Positions 1-14,700 of a DNA stretch of 64,000 bases are shown one piece after another; the stretch's first letter is position 1; the number at the start of each line of letters is the position of its first letter. Location of the stretch: NCBI RefSeq assembly GCF_964355755.1, contig NC_092680.1, positions 17,835,001-17,899,000 on the forward strand. The letters run 5' to 3'. The position numbers and the translations under genes are program-made. The notes below the pieces were generated by a model, which saw only the letters and a list, made by a program, of their open reading frames with translations, did not search any database and was not told the DNA's origin. Source of the stretch: Antedon mediterranea (taxonomy: Eukaryota > Echinodermata > Crinoidea > Comatulida > Antedonidae).

Positions 1-355
1 TTAATAAATATAAACAGTAGTAAACAATTGTCTTATGTTCTAGCCTTTATAAATATATGTCAACATACAATACCATAAATAATAATGCGAATAAAGAATA
101 ATAGTAATGATTTTTAATACTATTGTAAACATGAGTCAAGCTAGTTCCCCATCCAAGGTATTTTGGCGTTGATGAAATTGTCATGAAAAGGAGCGGCCTA
201 AGGTAAAATTGTTTATGAAAGCCAAGATAAATTTCATTTCAGGAAGTATTACCTCAAGCCACGGAAATTTGTGTGAAACTAGCCTACTACCTATAAATAT
301 ATATATATGTATATTAAATGAAGATATGCCATTGAAATATTTTGTAATTTATAAA

Positions 356-495
356 GCTCTGTCTACACTATCAATTTAGTTTGACAAAAAAAGTGTGCCC
401 AAATATGGTAGTGATATGCTCAAATATGTTAGTGATATAACATCATGTCCTCCATATATGGGCACATCACATAAAGTTTGATAGTGTAGACAAGG
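356..495. mobile_element. MITE family 1, copy 1
   Basis: TIR GCTCTGTCTACACTATCAA and TTTGATAGTGTAGACA enclose copies of the internal unit AAATATGGTAGTGATATGC. The right end is degraded. Confidence 0.88.
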
Positions 496-1400
496 CAACA
501 ACTTTTAATACAAACCCAGATTGGGATCTACCTCAATATAAAGCTTGCAACATTTTTATCAAGTGCATTGAAAATGCTTTTAAAATGTGTTATATCATAA
601 TATTATGGATAATAAAGGTTTATGAGAAATGTAAGAATAAAAGCAAATACAAATAAACACAATTGAAATTTGAAACCAAACAAATATTATTATAAATGAG
701 TAATATTTCTAAATTAATTTAAAATATTCAATTAAATGAAAGAAGAGACAAAGTACGAAAAATGAAATTCAGTTGCAAAGCAAAATTAAAGAAAATTATA
801 AAATTCATTTGCCAAAATAAAATGACTTAATTTATGATAAACTTATATATGTGCAATTTCCATAAACAACAGTGTTAATTATTAACCCTTTCATGAATTT
901 TATTGTTTTTTTTTATTGTAATTTCTGTTTTTTCTGCTGTAAATAATTGGTTGTTTATATATCAATGAGATCCTTTGTGGTTTTTTATTATGTTTTTTAC
1001 TGTAGTCTGTATATAATAATATTTTTAAATTTTATATATCAATGTTTTTCTCTTTGAAATTTTATATTAATGTTATATTTGTAACAAACTCGCAATTCAA
1101 TTTTTTTTGGCCAAAGAGGATTTCTAGTAGAAGTATAGCCACGTATGAGACCAAAAAATCTGCCCTATATGTGTGAGTGTTGACAGGTCTACACCCTCTA
1201 TTTTCATAGTTTTTCCAACTGCAAAAACCCATGAAGAAGTATTGTATTTGGCTAAATTGGGTATAGATTTTAATCCAAGTAACAGTGGGTGCCACCATAA
1301 CTACTGACATTTTAGGCCTCAAACATTATTGTTAACATGTTGTAATTATGAAATTATCAGATAGACAATAGAATTTTGGATATTAGGTTTTATTAGCCAT

Positions 1401-1519
1401 GAAAGACAGATACAAATCGGAAAGACAGATACAAATCGGAAAGACAGATACAAATTGGAAAGACAGATACAAATCGGAAAGACAGATACAAATCTGAAAG
1501 ACAGATACAAATCGGAAAG
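1401..1519. repeat. 19-bp tandem repeat, about six copies
   Basis: Unit GAAAGACAGATACAAATCG is repeated nearly perfectly. It lies to the left of the last visible MCTP exon. Confidence 0.95.
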
Positions 1520-2723
1520 TATATGTATGAACAATCAAAGTTGTGAATTTCTGGGAGATGTTGTGTTAAGTTCTACATCTTTCACAAATTATAGAAAACC
1601 TGGTGATGCCCATGCTATAGCACTGAAAACTATTTAATTTGTGGGAAATTAAATTCTGTGCAATATTTGAAATATTCTAGGTCATAAACATAGCAATTTC
1701 CTAAAATAAAAGGAGACCCACAAATACAATCAAATGGATTAATGGAGTATAATTGTGCTGTGTTCATATCGATCGTGCGTGTGGCGTAGTTTGTTTGGTG
1801 TTGGACTTTCTTATTGCGGGATCAAGAGTTGTCCTAGTTTGTTGTTTGCCTCACTTGACTCAGGTGTAATGGTACCTGGTATGGCCTAACTGGAACAATC
1901 TAACAATTGCATAGACTACTAGCTGCAGAATTATGGAAGCCAGCTATATGTTTGATCTAATGACCAAGATAATGTGAAGAGCTTAGAAATTTGAGCATTA
2001 AGCACCAAGATTGACATATTGGAGGTTCATAGAACTACATAATTGGAGCATTGTAGTAATATCATATTTTGGCAATAAGCTAAAGTTAGTCAAGGCAACT
2101 ATTACATGACTCAACATTGATGAAAAAAAAGTCGAAACAAAACAAAATAGTAAAGACGTTTCACTACACATACTGTATAGGAAAAATTAATATAGTGAAA
2201 TATTTATGCATGAAATGAAATGCAATATTTGTTTTAAAAATATAAAGAAACATGTATTTGCAAGAAAAGGAAATGGACGAGTGAACCCTTACCTTATTCT
2301 TCTTTGACTAGGAATAAACAAATACAAACAAACACAAGTCACATGATGCCTCAAAACTATAAATCGTGCATGTGGAAATTTGACTAAACTTAAGTTGGTT
2401 TACATCATAAGTTTAAAATCTGGTTCATTTAATTACCACAAATAATCACAAATAATCACAAATATTTGCACTTTTTTTAGTGTTTTATGTGTGAATATAA
2501 CTATTTGTGATATTTATAAATTTTAGAATAAAGGATTTTATGAAGGGTGAAAACAATATTAGTGGGAGGGGGAATAATTTGAAACTTTTCATCAAAACAG
2601 GAGAACATATTTGGTGACTGTGCATTTCATTCACAATCACATTGTTTACATTAATGTGTGTTTACTCATGCATTAATCTACCTCATGCATATTCAATACA
2701 TTATTTGCATATTCATGACTTAC

Positions 2724-2774
2724 CTTTGAATCTTTATCATCGTCGTCATCGTCATCTTCACTGTCTGCATATTC
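2724..2774 (-). CDS. MCTP: MCTP exon: acidic inter-membrane loop
   Basis: This 17-codon, phase 0/0 exon encodes [17 protein letters not shown], with acceptor ttttag and donor gtaagt. It follows TM1 and matches the acidic stretch that MCTP proteins have between their two membrane helices. It is the last recognisable coding exon before the left edge. Confidence 0.85.
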
Positions 2775-5700
2775 CTAAAATTGACAAAATATTTTTATTT
2801 AGCAAAACTATTATTATTAAGAATTAAATAATATAATAACAGTAAATATTTTGGGTAAAATAAAAAATTACTATGAAGGATGTAATAAATAGTATTTGTG
2901 ATAAAAATGAATGAAGATGGCCACTATGATATCTATGTATTGTGATGAATATAATATCTATTTTTTATGTTTTTAATAATGTAATATTATTGAGACAGTA
3001 TTACAAATCTGTCAAAACAGAACTGTGAATTATCTGACTGTTGCTTACTAGATAGTATACTGTTCAGAAGGCATGTTTTGTTTGTATGGTATGGGATATG
3101 ATATGATTAATATACAGCGTTCACATGTCTTGTGTCGCCCTCGTGCTGTTTTGATCGGCTCACAAGCGGTTTCACCCAGCGAACGACTGTTCAAGTGCGG
3201 ATCTATCGAGAGCGACCCACGAAAGACAACGTATATATTGATTGATTCAGCGCTGTATTTTTTACAGCTGTGTTTATATATGAATTTGATGTATGCAAAT
3301 AAACAGTATGGACAAAAATGTTTCTGCCTATCATTACCATAAATGGAATTTTGTTTGTTTACTTTGATGTAAAATAAAAGTCGATTTCATTTGCTAAATT
3401 GCATATTGTCAATAAAATAGAATATATAAATTAATTTACCATTTTTTAAGTCAGTAAAGTTATAGAAATTGTCAAAAGGAAAATGATTTCTTGGTTTAAT
3501 GATACAATTGATAAAAATTGGCAAAAACAACATTGCTGTTAAGATAGAAATGGTTACAGAATTAAATCAGAATGTTTAAGAAAAATGAAAATAGCAGCGT
3601 GAAGTGATGCTATATTGTTCACATTTCAAGAAACGAGTTGTACATAGTAACATAATAGATGAATAAGATTGATGGTACAGAATAAAGATAAAGATCCACA
3701 TCGTTAATGTTAGCTAGAATGAAAGGGAAAACATGCTCATTAAACAATTACTGCCGACACTCACAGACACCTCAGGTGAGAGAGACTTCTTTGCCTTTTT
3801 CCTTTTCTTTTTCCCCTGGAAGCAATAAACATGCAGATCCCAATACAACAGTTAAAAACACACAAGCACTATATACTACAGTTTTCATTCTTCATATCAC
3901 ATACACTCCTAAAATTTGATATAAGTGACCCATCTGCCGCAAAAGTAGTGGAGCTGTAGCTTGGTGGTTAACATGCTTGCCTTCCAATCCAAAGGTCCTG
4001 GGTTCCATCCTGACCTAGTGTCAGGGTTGTGCGACTTAGTTTATAAGCATGATAAATTATTAAATAGTTTATCCATGCATCCCTGTAATTGGCTAGTTTG
4101 TGCTCGCTGTTGGAAGCGTATGAAATAAAAATTGTGCAATTGTTTTGGATATACTAAAAACATCCTGATAGTGTAGGTTGAATACTGGCCTACATGGACA
4201 GAATCACTAAAGATATTGTACATAATGTAACTGTGAAAAACTATTGGCACTATTCTGATTACAAAATACTCAGATGACATGTTGATTAAACCATGGAGAA
4301 AAAACTCCTCCATGATTAAACAAATATACATATGGGGCAATTTCTTAATATGTGATATGGAGAATTCAGCCACACGCATTAGACAAATGTTAGAATTAAA
4401 TGTTGAAAGACAATACACTATATATAGTACTGTAGTTGTAAAGCTATATTAGGATAGCTGAGCTAGATTTAAAATGGTTGTAAATACTTCAACCTATAAT
4501 TAATTTTATTAACTCTAATGATTCCTTTAATTTTAAGCATGATGAAAAATTAGTTGAATTAGTTGTATTTGAACCTACTATGGGATTATTTAGGGACGAC
4601 CTCAATTATTATTCTACTGCAATTACTGCAGTAACTACATATTTGTTTTGTCTGTTTAATGCAATTATTTAGCAACCCAAGGTTTTTACTGTTCATTGCA
4701 CTGACACTGCCTCATAAACTTTTACTGAAAAAACTAAAATCATCAGCAAGTTACTGCAGTCAAAATATGTAGTTTTACTGCAGTAATGATCCCTTTAAGT
4801 GTAAAATATTTTTTTAAATATTAATTCTTAAAGAAATAATAGTTCATGCAAACATTAATATGTATATTGTGCAACACATTTTGTGCCAGTATACTGTAGT
4901 ACATTTATAATAAAATAATTATATTAATTAACCATGGCATAGATATTAAGCATGCAGAGTATATATCTACTATTAGAAATACATTAAAATGACGACAATA
5001 TAGATTAACAGAAGTAAATATTATACAATACTTACATCTTCCTCTACATTCTTAGTAAATGGTGCAATTATACTATTAATAAGATATTTCCAGAAGAAGA
5101 TGAGGAGGATAGCCATGGGTACCATATACAGCTCAAAGTTCCATACTATCACAAGATATGCCTAATAAATAAATATATAATCATGATGTCTCATGTAAAC
5201 ACAGGCTTGAATTTCAACTTTGAAATAACATGTTTTTGTCCGATAAACTTGTTTATTCCAACAATGGCATTGTAATGTAATTAATATATAAGATATATAA
5301 TTATTAAGTGTTATAAATTCATAACTAATGTATAGGCAAGCTGAAAGCAGTGACGTAATGCAGAGACCCGCGGCCCCTGGTTTAGCGGCTCTCCAATGCT
5401 GGAGACCTCTGCCATTTTGAGCTATTTTCTTTTTAGCCTCTTTATTTTAATGCATGTTTTCTTCCTCTGGGCCCTGCTCAGGGGTCCTGTAAGCTCCGGA
5501 GCACCTGGGTTTAGCCAGTGAGCACTCATAGCTTAAATGTATCCTAAACTCATTAATTAATAAATATGACATATTTTTCAATGTTCTTACAATGAATGCT
5601 GTAAGACTTCTTGGTTTACTTTCCCATTGAAAGCAACTGTTGATGAACTTCCCTGTGTCAATGATGTTTCCAACAAGTTTGGTTACACGATTTACATTAC

Positions 5701-8700
5701 GTTGTAATACCTGTAAAAGGTTACACAAAAAAGCACTCATTATTCAAGTCATAAACATTTCAATTATTATACAGTAATTAATTCTAAAAGTAACTGTACA
5801 AAGTAGCTGATGCACTCCAAATTTGGAAATTGGGATGATATTACATGTACTGTATACAAGTTACACATGATGTACAGCATTAGACCATTTCAACATGTGC
5901 CCATGAGCATTAACAGGAAAGTACCTACCAATGGCACAAAACATAGCAGAGCCTATATCAGATTTACTGGAGACAATAGGATCCTTTGCTCTTTTCCTGT
6001 ATTGCTCTCTTTTTCTGGTAATAGACAGGAGAGTTTTATGTCCCACCTGAATGTACAAGCAGGCCCTAACTAATTGCCATGTAACGGGTGTAGCAATGAT
6101 GCAAATTTATCATTAATTAAAATTGTAGGCATGTATAGATACCGGACTTATATATAATATTATGTGTAACTCACTGAGATCTTAAATTTCTGGTCAACTT
6201 CCATGTACTTGGTTTCACGTGGGTTTACAGTTCGAATTGCACCTTTAATCTAAAAATACAAATAGAAATTAAACAATTACAGTAAATCTAAGTGTTATTT
6301 CTAAATTATTCTGCTGCAGTTTTACTAAATGTATGGTTTCAGTTTATTTCAATGTAGACAAGTTATATTAAGGCAGTAGCTGCAATTTAACAGTCTATGA
6401 TTATCAAAAAAGCTTGCCAAATAATTTGAAAACAGGTTAAAGTATAAACAAAAGGTAGGCAACTGCAAGATTGATTGGACATACAGTATCCTTAATGTAA
6501 TTGAAAATTAAGTTTCTGTTTTTTTCATATTTGCTAAAACAAAAACGAAAAAAAAAATGTTTATTTTTCATTTAAAATAACATTTACACGTACATGGTTG
6601 AAGATGAACTCCATTTCAAGTAGAAGAGCTCCTTTGACCCTTGACCTTAATTTCTTGTCCTTCAGTGAGTAGAATTTTCTTTCTCCATTTTTAATCTAAA
6701 ATATGAACATACAGTAAGTACATGAATAACTATACTTAGTGGTTGAATTGTTTGTATTTGCCCTTTGACCTACTGTACTCCTACAGACTTCACTGAGCAG
6801 ATAGATTAAATTTGTTTAATTGATTTTCCATAAGTAAATGTAACTGATATTTGTTTTGCCTTGGTAAAGAGCATTCACACAGCACATTGTGTTAGGAATG
6901 TACAGTATTGTAAAACATGCATTAATCTCTAGATTATTCATAAATTCATAGGTCCAAGGTTAAATAAAATATTATATATAGTTAAAATTAAAGATATATG
7001 ATATCAGAAATATCAAAAAATATATATAATACAAGTATATCCACCTGTAGTATATATAGTATCATATCATGCGTAAACATAACATTAAAACTATATTTTT
7101 ATATACTATAAACTGTATTTAATGTATATGTATTTTTATTTGCTTACATTTAATAATGGTATTGCTATTTTGCCTAAGAACTCTGGACTACCATGTTTAT
7201 CTTCATCATACACTGTGATCTCAAGAACTGAGTGGATGTCCTTTACATTGCTAAAAGGAAACAATAAAAGAAAGATTATTGCCATTACTATTGTTTGTTT
7301 GTTTGTTTGTTCTATCTTTATACTGGGTGACCTCTTCAGTCAAAGACTGATCTCCCAGAGGGCCCAGTTGGTGATCAGTGGCTGTGATGTACTAATACAC
7401 TGGGGTAACCCCCTACTCGTCTCAAAAGATGTACTAGGTTCTTTAAAGTGCACACGAGCAAGTTGTAGTGTACTGAAAATAATAGTTTTTACTCTTTTTT
7501 TGGGAAATTTCAATTGACCTTAACATGTTGTCCCATTGTGAGTGTTAAAAATTGGTAATAGCGAATCAGAACAATTACATTACAGTAAGAAATATTGCCT
7601 CCATGGTATAACCCTTTCACAATAAACACTGTGATCAAAATCAAAGTGTATCTGGAGCACACCATTCATATTAAGTAGAAACTAGAACCCCGGCCCATTG
7701 CACATCAATTAAGCAAATAATTAAGGCACTTAAAATACAATTAATTAATGATTGTCTGAGGTGACCGTCTGATCCTAAACAACACCTGCGTTTAGAGCCG
7801 TATCTTTCACATTCTGTCCCTTGTATGTCTCAGTACATTTCCAAAATATGAAGAGCAGATTGCAGATTGCACACCATATAAAAACACTGTGTGTGTGAAT
7901 TCTGGAGTTCCTTCAGAGTGTTGAAGGCAATGTGAATAGGGTTTTACTCTATCTATTTTAATATGTGTTGATAATTTGCATACTCACAATGTGAACACCT
8001 TTCCCCAGTCTGGATTCAGCGTCTTATAAATCGTTTGAGTTTGAAGCCGGGTATTTACCAACTCAAGAACACAAAATGGATCACTTTTTCCTGAAAACAA
8101 TTTTATGCGTATTTTATTATACGTAAGAGATTCATTGAATTATTATTGACAAAACTATAAGAAAAAAAGTAACCAGTTTGGTACAAGCTGGTAAAACATC
8201 TATAGAAATCAGCGAAGAATAAAATCTGCCAAGAACAGACAATCAAAGAAACAAACAAACCACTGTACAATTTTAAAAACCTCTTAAAACACTTTTTCTT
8301 GAGTAACTCCTCTCACTGTTTCTATGAAGCACTTTAATCATTTTGACAATAATAATATTTAAATAATGAGCATAATATTTCAACAAGTTCAATCTCACGG
8401 CTTTGGAACCTTTATCTAGGGCTTCATTAGCCCATGAGATTATGAGCTCTAATTGTATTCTACACAGAAAGCACAGGGGAAATCATGCCATTCTAGGTGC
8501 ATTCACTGTCGTTTACTCAATGCATATTTATTCAAACAAAATGGCTATAAAATTTAACAAAGTCGCTCGATTAACTATACTGTTATTAATACAACATCCT
8601 ATTAGTACACACTTTGTCAGATGGGACAATCATTTTGTGATATTAATTGCTAATTATAACCACTTATGATAAAAATTAGCATTTAAATGCTATCGGTTGC

Positions 8701-11700
8701 CTGACAAAACTCTTTCTACTACATAATATCCATTATCATATGCATTTTATATTAGCATTTCTTAACAAGTAATTTGAGCGATGAATTTTCATAAAAATAA
8801 TGATCTCAAAGTTCAAATGTAAGGGTTTACCTCCTAAATCTGCTGCTGTCAAGTTTTGTGCTCTAATGACTGAAATAGAAAAAAACATAATTATGCATAA
8901 AACGTTAATATAATGAATTGATATTGGCATGTAAGGTCAAAGGTCACTTTTTAATACTGTTACTACAAGTTGTGAAATCATTTCAGAGGACACAGTTAGT
9001 GGTGACAAGAAAGATGGCTTCAACAATTATGCACAAAACGTTTATATAATGAATTGATATTGGCATGTAAGGTCAAAGGTCACTGTTTAATACTGTTACT
9101 ACAAGTTGTGAAATCATTTCAGAGGAAAGTTAGTGGCGACAAGAAAGATGGCTTCAACAATTATGCACAAAACGTTTATATAATGAATTGATATTGGCAT
9201 GTAAGGTCAAAGGTCACTGTTTAATACTGTTACTACAAGTTGTGAAATCATTTCAGAGGACACAGTTAGTGGTGACAAGAAAGATGGCTTCAAGAAAAGA
9301 AATTAAGTAACATTGTACAATATATATATTATAATGAGCTCTGTCTACACTATCCTGATTTGGACATGATGATGTCATATCACTACCATATTTGGGCATA
9401 TAAAACTTGTTTTTTTCAAACAAATATACCGATAATAGGTAGATATTGATGTAATCATCTTAAAACATTTTCCTCAAGGTTAAAGATAGACATAATAAAT
9501 GAATAGGTAAGATATTTGTTTACAATGCATATTTTTGTAATGATTTGAAAACTTAAAGTAAAATGAATAAATAAAGAATGTTTTACTATTACTTCAACGT
9601 TCATCAAAAAGATATTATCCAGCAAAAAAATTCATTACAACCCAAATGAATATATCCAGCACTCTATTTAATATGTATCTATCTATTCTATTTCATTACT
9701 TCCTAATGAATGCTATTACTAGTACTTACCTTTTACCTGTAGCCAGCCAACATCTTTAATATCCTTAAGTGACCCACGTAAGCTCTGTGAATATAGATAA
9801 TAATTGATACATTATTAGAGCGTTATCATTTTTATGCAATGGCTTCTTTTATTTCTTTCTATTTAATTAGAAAGTTTGGTAGTGTATACTCAATACGCGT
9901 ATTTTACTGTTTTGGTTTTTTTAATTCTGTCTACACTATCAGTTTGACAAAAAAAATGTGAAACGCCCAAATATGATTGTGATATACGCAAATATGGTAG
10001 TGATATGACATTATCATGTCCATATATGGGCACATCACATTTTTTGTCACATAAAGTTGATAGTGTAGACAGAGCTTAAGGCAAATGATCAGCAGATCTC
10101 CTCCAACTTCTTTACTTTATACGACTTGACATTGATTCTCTTGGTCATTAACTAAGAATATAGACTTGTCTAATGATAATAGTAAGAAGCTTGAAAAGTC
10201 AGACACCGCGATATCAATTTCCGCAAAGAAAATTTTGAGTATAAATTCATTTCTTATTTGAATATTAAAATAGAATGAAACATTGCATTTTAATTAACAA
10301 TGTTTCAGGAGGCCAATATTTAAAGAGGTTATTAAACTGTTTCAGCATGGAGCTATGAAATTAAATCATTTTATAGCTCCATGGTTTATGAAATGAAGTT
10401 AGTAACACTTCACTGAATTTGAACCATCAATAAAATGTTTATAGATAGAAGAGAACAAGCTAGTCTAGTCACAGGCAAATACCTACAAAAGCCCTCTTCC
10501 CTTTAATTCAAACTCCTCATTGTATTTAAAAAAAAAAAATCTATTTATGATTGACTATTATTTAATAGTTTGAGGAATCTTGGAGCCCACAGGCTTTCTG
10601 TATTTCACCCTAGCAGTGTTTCTATCTTCATTACATTTGTCGATATCACTTGTTAGTAACCTATCTTTTTACTCACATATCTTTCTATCAGATCTCTTCT
10701 TAAATTCGGGTCAACTTTATGGTTTGAAAGGTCGGAGACAGCCTCCCCTCCAGATGTGCCGGAAATGGTGAGTAAAAGGCATATAATTCCAGCTCCATCC
10801 TCAAGTTCCTGTTCGATGTTATGGGTGACCTCTTTCTTTAATTCATTTAGGTCTATTGCAGCTCTAGGATAGAATAATCAAATCCAATAACATTTCCGAA
10901 AAACATAAAGCATAGCCAAGATTTATATTCAGCTGGGTCTAATGTAATCATGCCAGCATTAGTAACGATTATTTTATTGATTTCAAAGATTAAAAATTAA
11001 CCGATGTATAAGGTTCAAACCATGTCATGTGACTATGTTTGAGTGATGTCATAATCTTCAATAATCATGTTTTAACATATTTTTAAGGTAAAATACCAAC
11101 TAATTAAAATAAACAAATTGTTGTTATTATTATATACATATTTGTATAATGACATTACAGTTCTGTACAAAATAACAACTCTAAGCAATCTTGAAGGATT
11201 TTACAGCATAGCAAACATCAAGGATTTTTACATGAAGGGGGAAAGGGCCTAAAAATGAAGTGCTAAACTTAACCCTATCTTTTGCATTGTAATATTTGAA
11301 ATTTAGGGGATAGGGATGATGGCTGCCCTTGAGACAGTTTGACAATAATAAGTACCTTCCCATTATGTCATCCTTAGCACCGACGTCTTTGTCCCAAACT
11401 GATAGTTCTAAGATATTACTTTGGTCGTCATACAGGTGTAGATCAAACTGCTCCATCCAATGAGGATTTAACGTTTTGTTTTCCACCTGAAATAACATGA
11501 ATTTAGGTTAGAGTTTTGTTTTTCACAGAGAAAAGGGGGTGCCACGTGGGTCCAGACCTTACATCTCTTAGATGGGTTGGAGATGCAATTCAGTTTTTTT
11601 CTGTACAGTATTATGTACATATGTACAGGAGGGGGAAGAGAAAGAAGGAAGGGAAAGAGGAGGAGGGAAGGGAAAAACGAGGAGAGGGAAAGAGGAGGAG

Positions 11701-14700
11701 GGAAGGGAAAAAAGGAGGAGGAGGAGGAGGAGGGAAGGAAAGAGGAGGAAAGTGAGAGAAGAGGAGGGGGAATGAGAAGAAGGGGAAGGGAAAGAGGAGG
11801 AGGAAAGGAAGAGAGGAGGAGGGGAAGGGAAAGAGGAGGAAATGGAGAGAAGAGGAGGGGAAGGGAAAGAGGAGGAGGAAAGGAAGAGAGGAGGAGGGGA
11901 AGGGAAAGAGGAGGAAATGGAGAGAAGAGGAGGGGAAGGGAAAGAAGAGGAGAAGGGGAAAGGAAAGAGGAGGAAAGTGAGAGAAGAGGAGGGGGAATGA
12001 GAAGAAGGGGAAGGGAAAGAGGAGGAGGAAATGGAAAGAGGATGAGGAAAGGAAAAGAGGAGGAAAGGGAGGGAAGAGGAGGGGAAGGGAAAGAGGAGGA
12101 GGAAAGGAAGAGAGGAGGAGGGGAAGGGAAAGAGGAGGAGGAAAGGAAGAGAGGAGGAGGGGAAGGGAAAGAGGAGGAGGAAAAGAAGAGAGGAGGAGGG
12201 GAAGGGAAAGAGGAGGAGGAAATGAAGAGAGGAGGAGGGGAAGGGAAAGAGGAGGAGGAAATGGAAAGAAGAGGAGGAAATGGAAAGAGGATGAGGAAAG
12301 GAAAAGAGGAGGAAAGGGAGGGAAGAGGAGGGGAAGGGAAAGAGGATGAGGAAAGGAAGAGAGGAGGAGTGGAAGGGAAAGAGGAGGAGGAAAGGAAGAG
12401 AGGAGGAGGGGAAGAGAAAGAGGAGGAGGAAATGGAAAGAAGAGGAGGAAATGGAAAGAGGATGAGGAAATGGAAAGAGGATGAGGAAAGGAAAAGAGGA
12501 GGAAAGGGAGGGAAGAGGAGGGGAAGGGAACGAGGAGGAGGAAAGGAAGAGAGGAGGAGGGGAAGGGAAAGAGGAGGAGGAAAGGAAGAGAGGAGGAGGG
12601 GAAGGGAAAGAGGAGGAGGAAATGGAAAGAAGAGGAGGAAATGGAAAGAGGAGGAGGAAATGGAAAGAAGAGGAGGAAATGGAAAAAGGAGGAGGAAATG
12701 GAAAGAAGAGGAGGAAATGGAAAGAGGAGGAGGAAATGGAAAGAGGAGGAGGAAATGGAAAGAAGAGGAGGAAATGGAAAGAGGAGGAGGAAATGGAAAG
12801 AGGATGAGGAAAGGAAAAGAGGAGGAAAGGGAGGGAAGAGGAGGGGGAATGAGAAGGAAGGGAAGGGAAAGAGGAGGAGGAAAGGAAGAGAGGGGGAGGG
12901 GAAGGAAAAGACGAGGAGGAGGGAAAGGGAAAGAGGAAGAGAAATTAATACAAAATTTACCTTGCTTTTATATTTTTCACTTCCAAGCTTAAATTTAATA
13001 TAAGGATCACTGAGTCCATTATCATCCATTGGAATCAGGTTGCGCCCCTCTAATATTGTTACCGTCACAACTCCACTCCATGTTTGTGTTTTTATCTTGC
13101 GACGTTGACTTTCTTGCTTTGATTTTTTAGCCAAGAACTAGAAAAAATTCAACATGATTAATTGATAAATGTTGCAATACATCAATTTATAAGATTAGAC
13201 AGAAAAAAACAAATATATAACAAAACAATTTTCATTACATTTATATCTAAAAACTAATTAAACAATACTGACAAAACAATTGACAAAAATTGGATTTACA
13301 ATCTCAAGACATTGAGAGAAAAAAAAACAAATATATAACAAAACAATTCTCATTACATTTATATGTAAAAACTTATTAAACAATACTGACTCAAAATGAA
13401 AATGATGTTTGCATAATCATGAAATGTATTCATTAATAAAAAAAAAAAACACATACAATTTACAAACATTTAAACAATTTTTATTTCTTCTGAAGTTTAA
13501 TAACAATTACTGTTATAGACATTTCTGGAAAGATTTGACACATTTATATACACAAGAACTATTATAACAACAAAATATCACTAAAACTTACATCTTCACA
13601 ATTAAGTTCAGAATTAGCCGTTGCGGTTCCAATTACAGTTGTTTTATAGACTAATGTATCCATTTTAAAACTTAGAATAACCTAAGCCGAGAGGAACTGT
13701 GTTGTGTTGTTGGATCCAAAAACAAAACTTAGAACAAACTGCAGTGTTTTTAATACTAAACACTGATTTTAAGCAAATATTTGAGAGGAAGATCAATAAC
13801 ATCTGTCATAACCTCACGTCATAAACAACATTCATACTTCTTCCCCAACTTTGAAATTAAATTTTTTTAAACTAAATAGTTTCCATACAAAGTAGAAGAA
13901 CACATCTTGGTTTATTTATTTACTCCTTTTAGTGAAACATAAAAAGGAAGCACTGAGAGACAAGAGCTGGCAAAGACAAACTAATGAAAGGTTTTATTTC
14001 TTCTTTATTAACTTAGTATTAACAATGTGATATGAATTGTCAATCACATTTTTCAGTTTTCATTTGACCAATTAAATCAATATATTCAAATTATCACTAT
14101 GGCCAGCATGGTGACTAAACAAGAATCCATTTATGTAGAACAACTCAGAAAAGGCAGATGAAGATATAAATTTCCTCAAAATGTTTAATATAAATTCCTA
14201 GAATTGTATCAAATGTTAAAGATGTATTGTCCCCCTGAAAAAAAGAATTCTTTTTTTGTTGAATATGCCATTTTAATGTCACATATTAGTTACCCACCTA
14301 GACCAAAATTGGATTGAAAAAACTGTAATTTAAAGCTAAACTGGCTGCCAGCTAATGGGATTTTGGTTGAATTTAAACATTTATTTTGTCATTTTATAAG
14401 TAATAACATAATATTTTCCTTTTTTTCCTACGGAAGTTATTAACTTTATTAACTCTACAAAATAACCTACTCAAAGTCTGATTTAATTAATCTTCATTTA
14501 TGTTTTTGAGGGACAATATATCTTTAAGTACTGTATAAAAACATTTAAAATATAATACAATCTAGAGATAAGTAATATATACATGTCATACTATTTAATT
14601 ATTTTGAACAACAACAAATAATTGTAAAAATAATAATTAAAAACAGCAGAATACACTCATGCTAAATTCTGTTTCTAAAATGTACGGCATTTATTACCTT

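Larger units (their letters stand above)
1..2723. other. MCTP intron or 3' region without recognised exon
   Basis: AT-rich sequence. I see only the MITE copy at 356-495 and the 19-bp repeat at 1401-1519. I searched the minus strand for the second TM segment and tail of MCTP and found none. Confidence 0.5.

Noticed and set aside
5810-6073. Overlapping frames of 87 and 65 codons between MCTP exons
   Set aside because: They lie in an intron, have no splice support and no recognisable motif.
11181-11355. Continuation of the C2B frame past 11356
   Set aside because: The donor GGAAG|gtactt and exact frame match with the 10863 exon show this part is intron; the extended residues do not resemble C2.
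11577-13134. Very long frames on both strands (471 and over 450 codons) in the purine tract
   Set aside because: They consist only of G/R/E/K or S/F/P/L runs produced by the repeat; only the C2B exon at 12961-13137 is real coding sequence.
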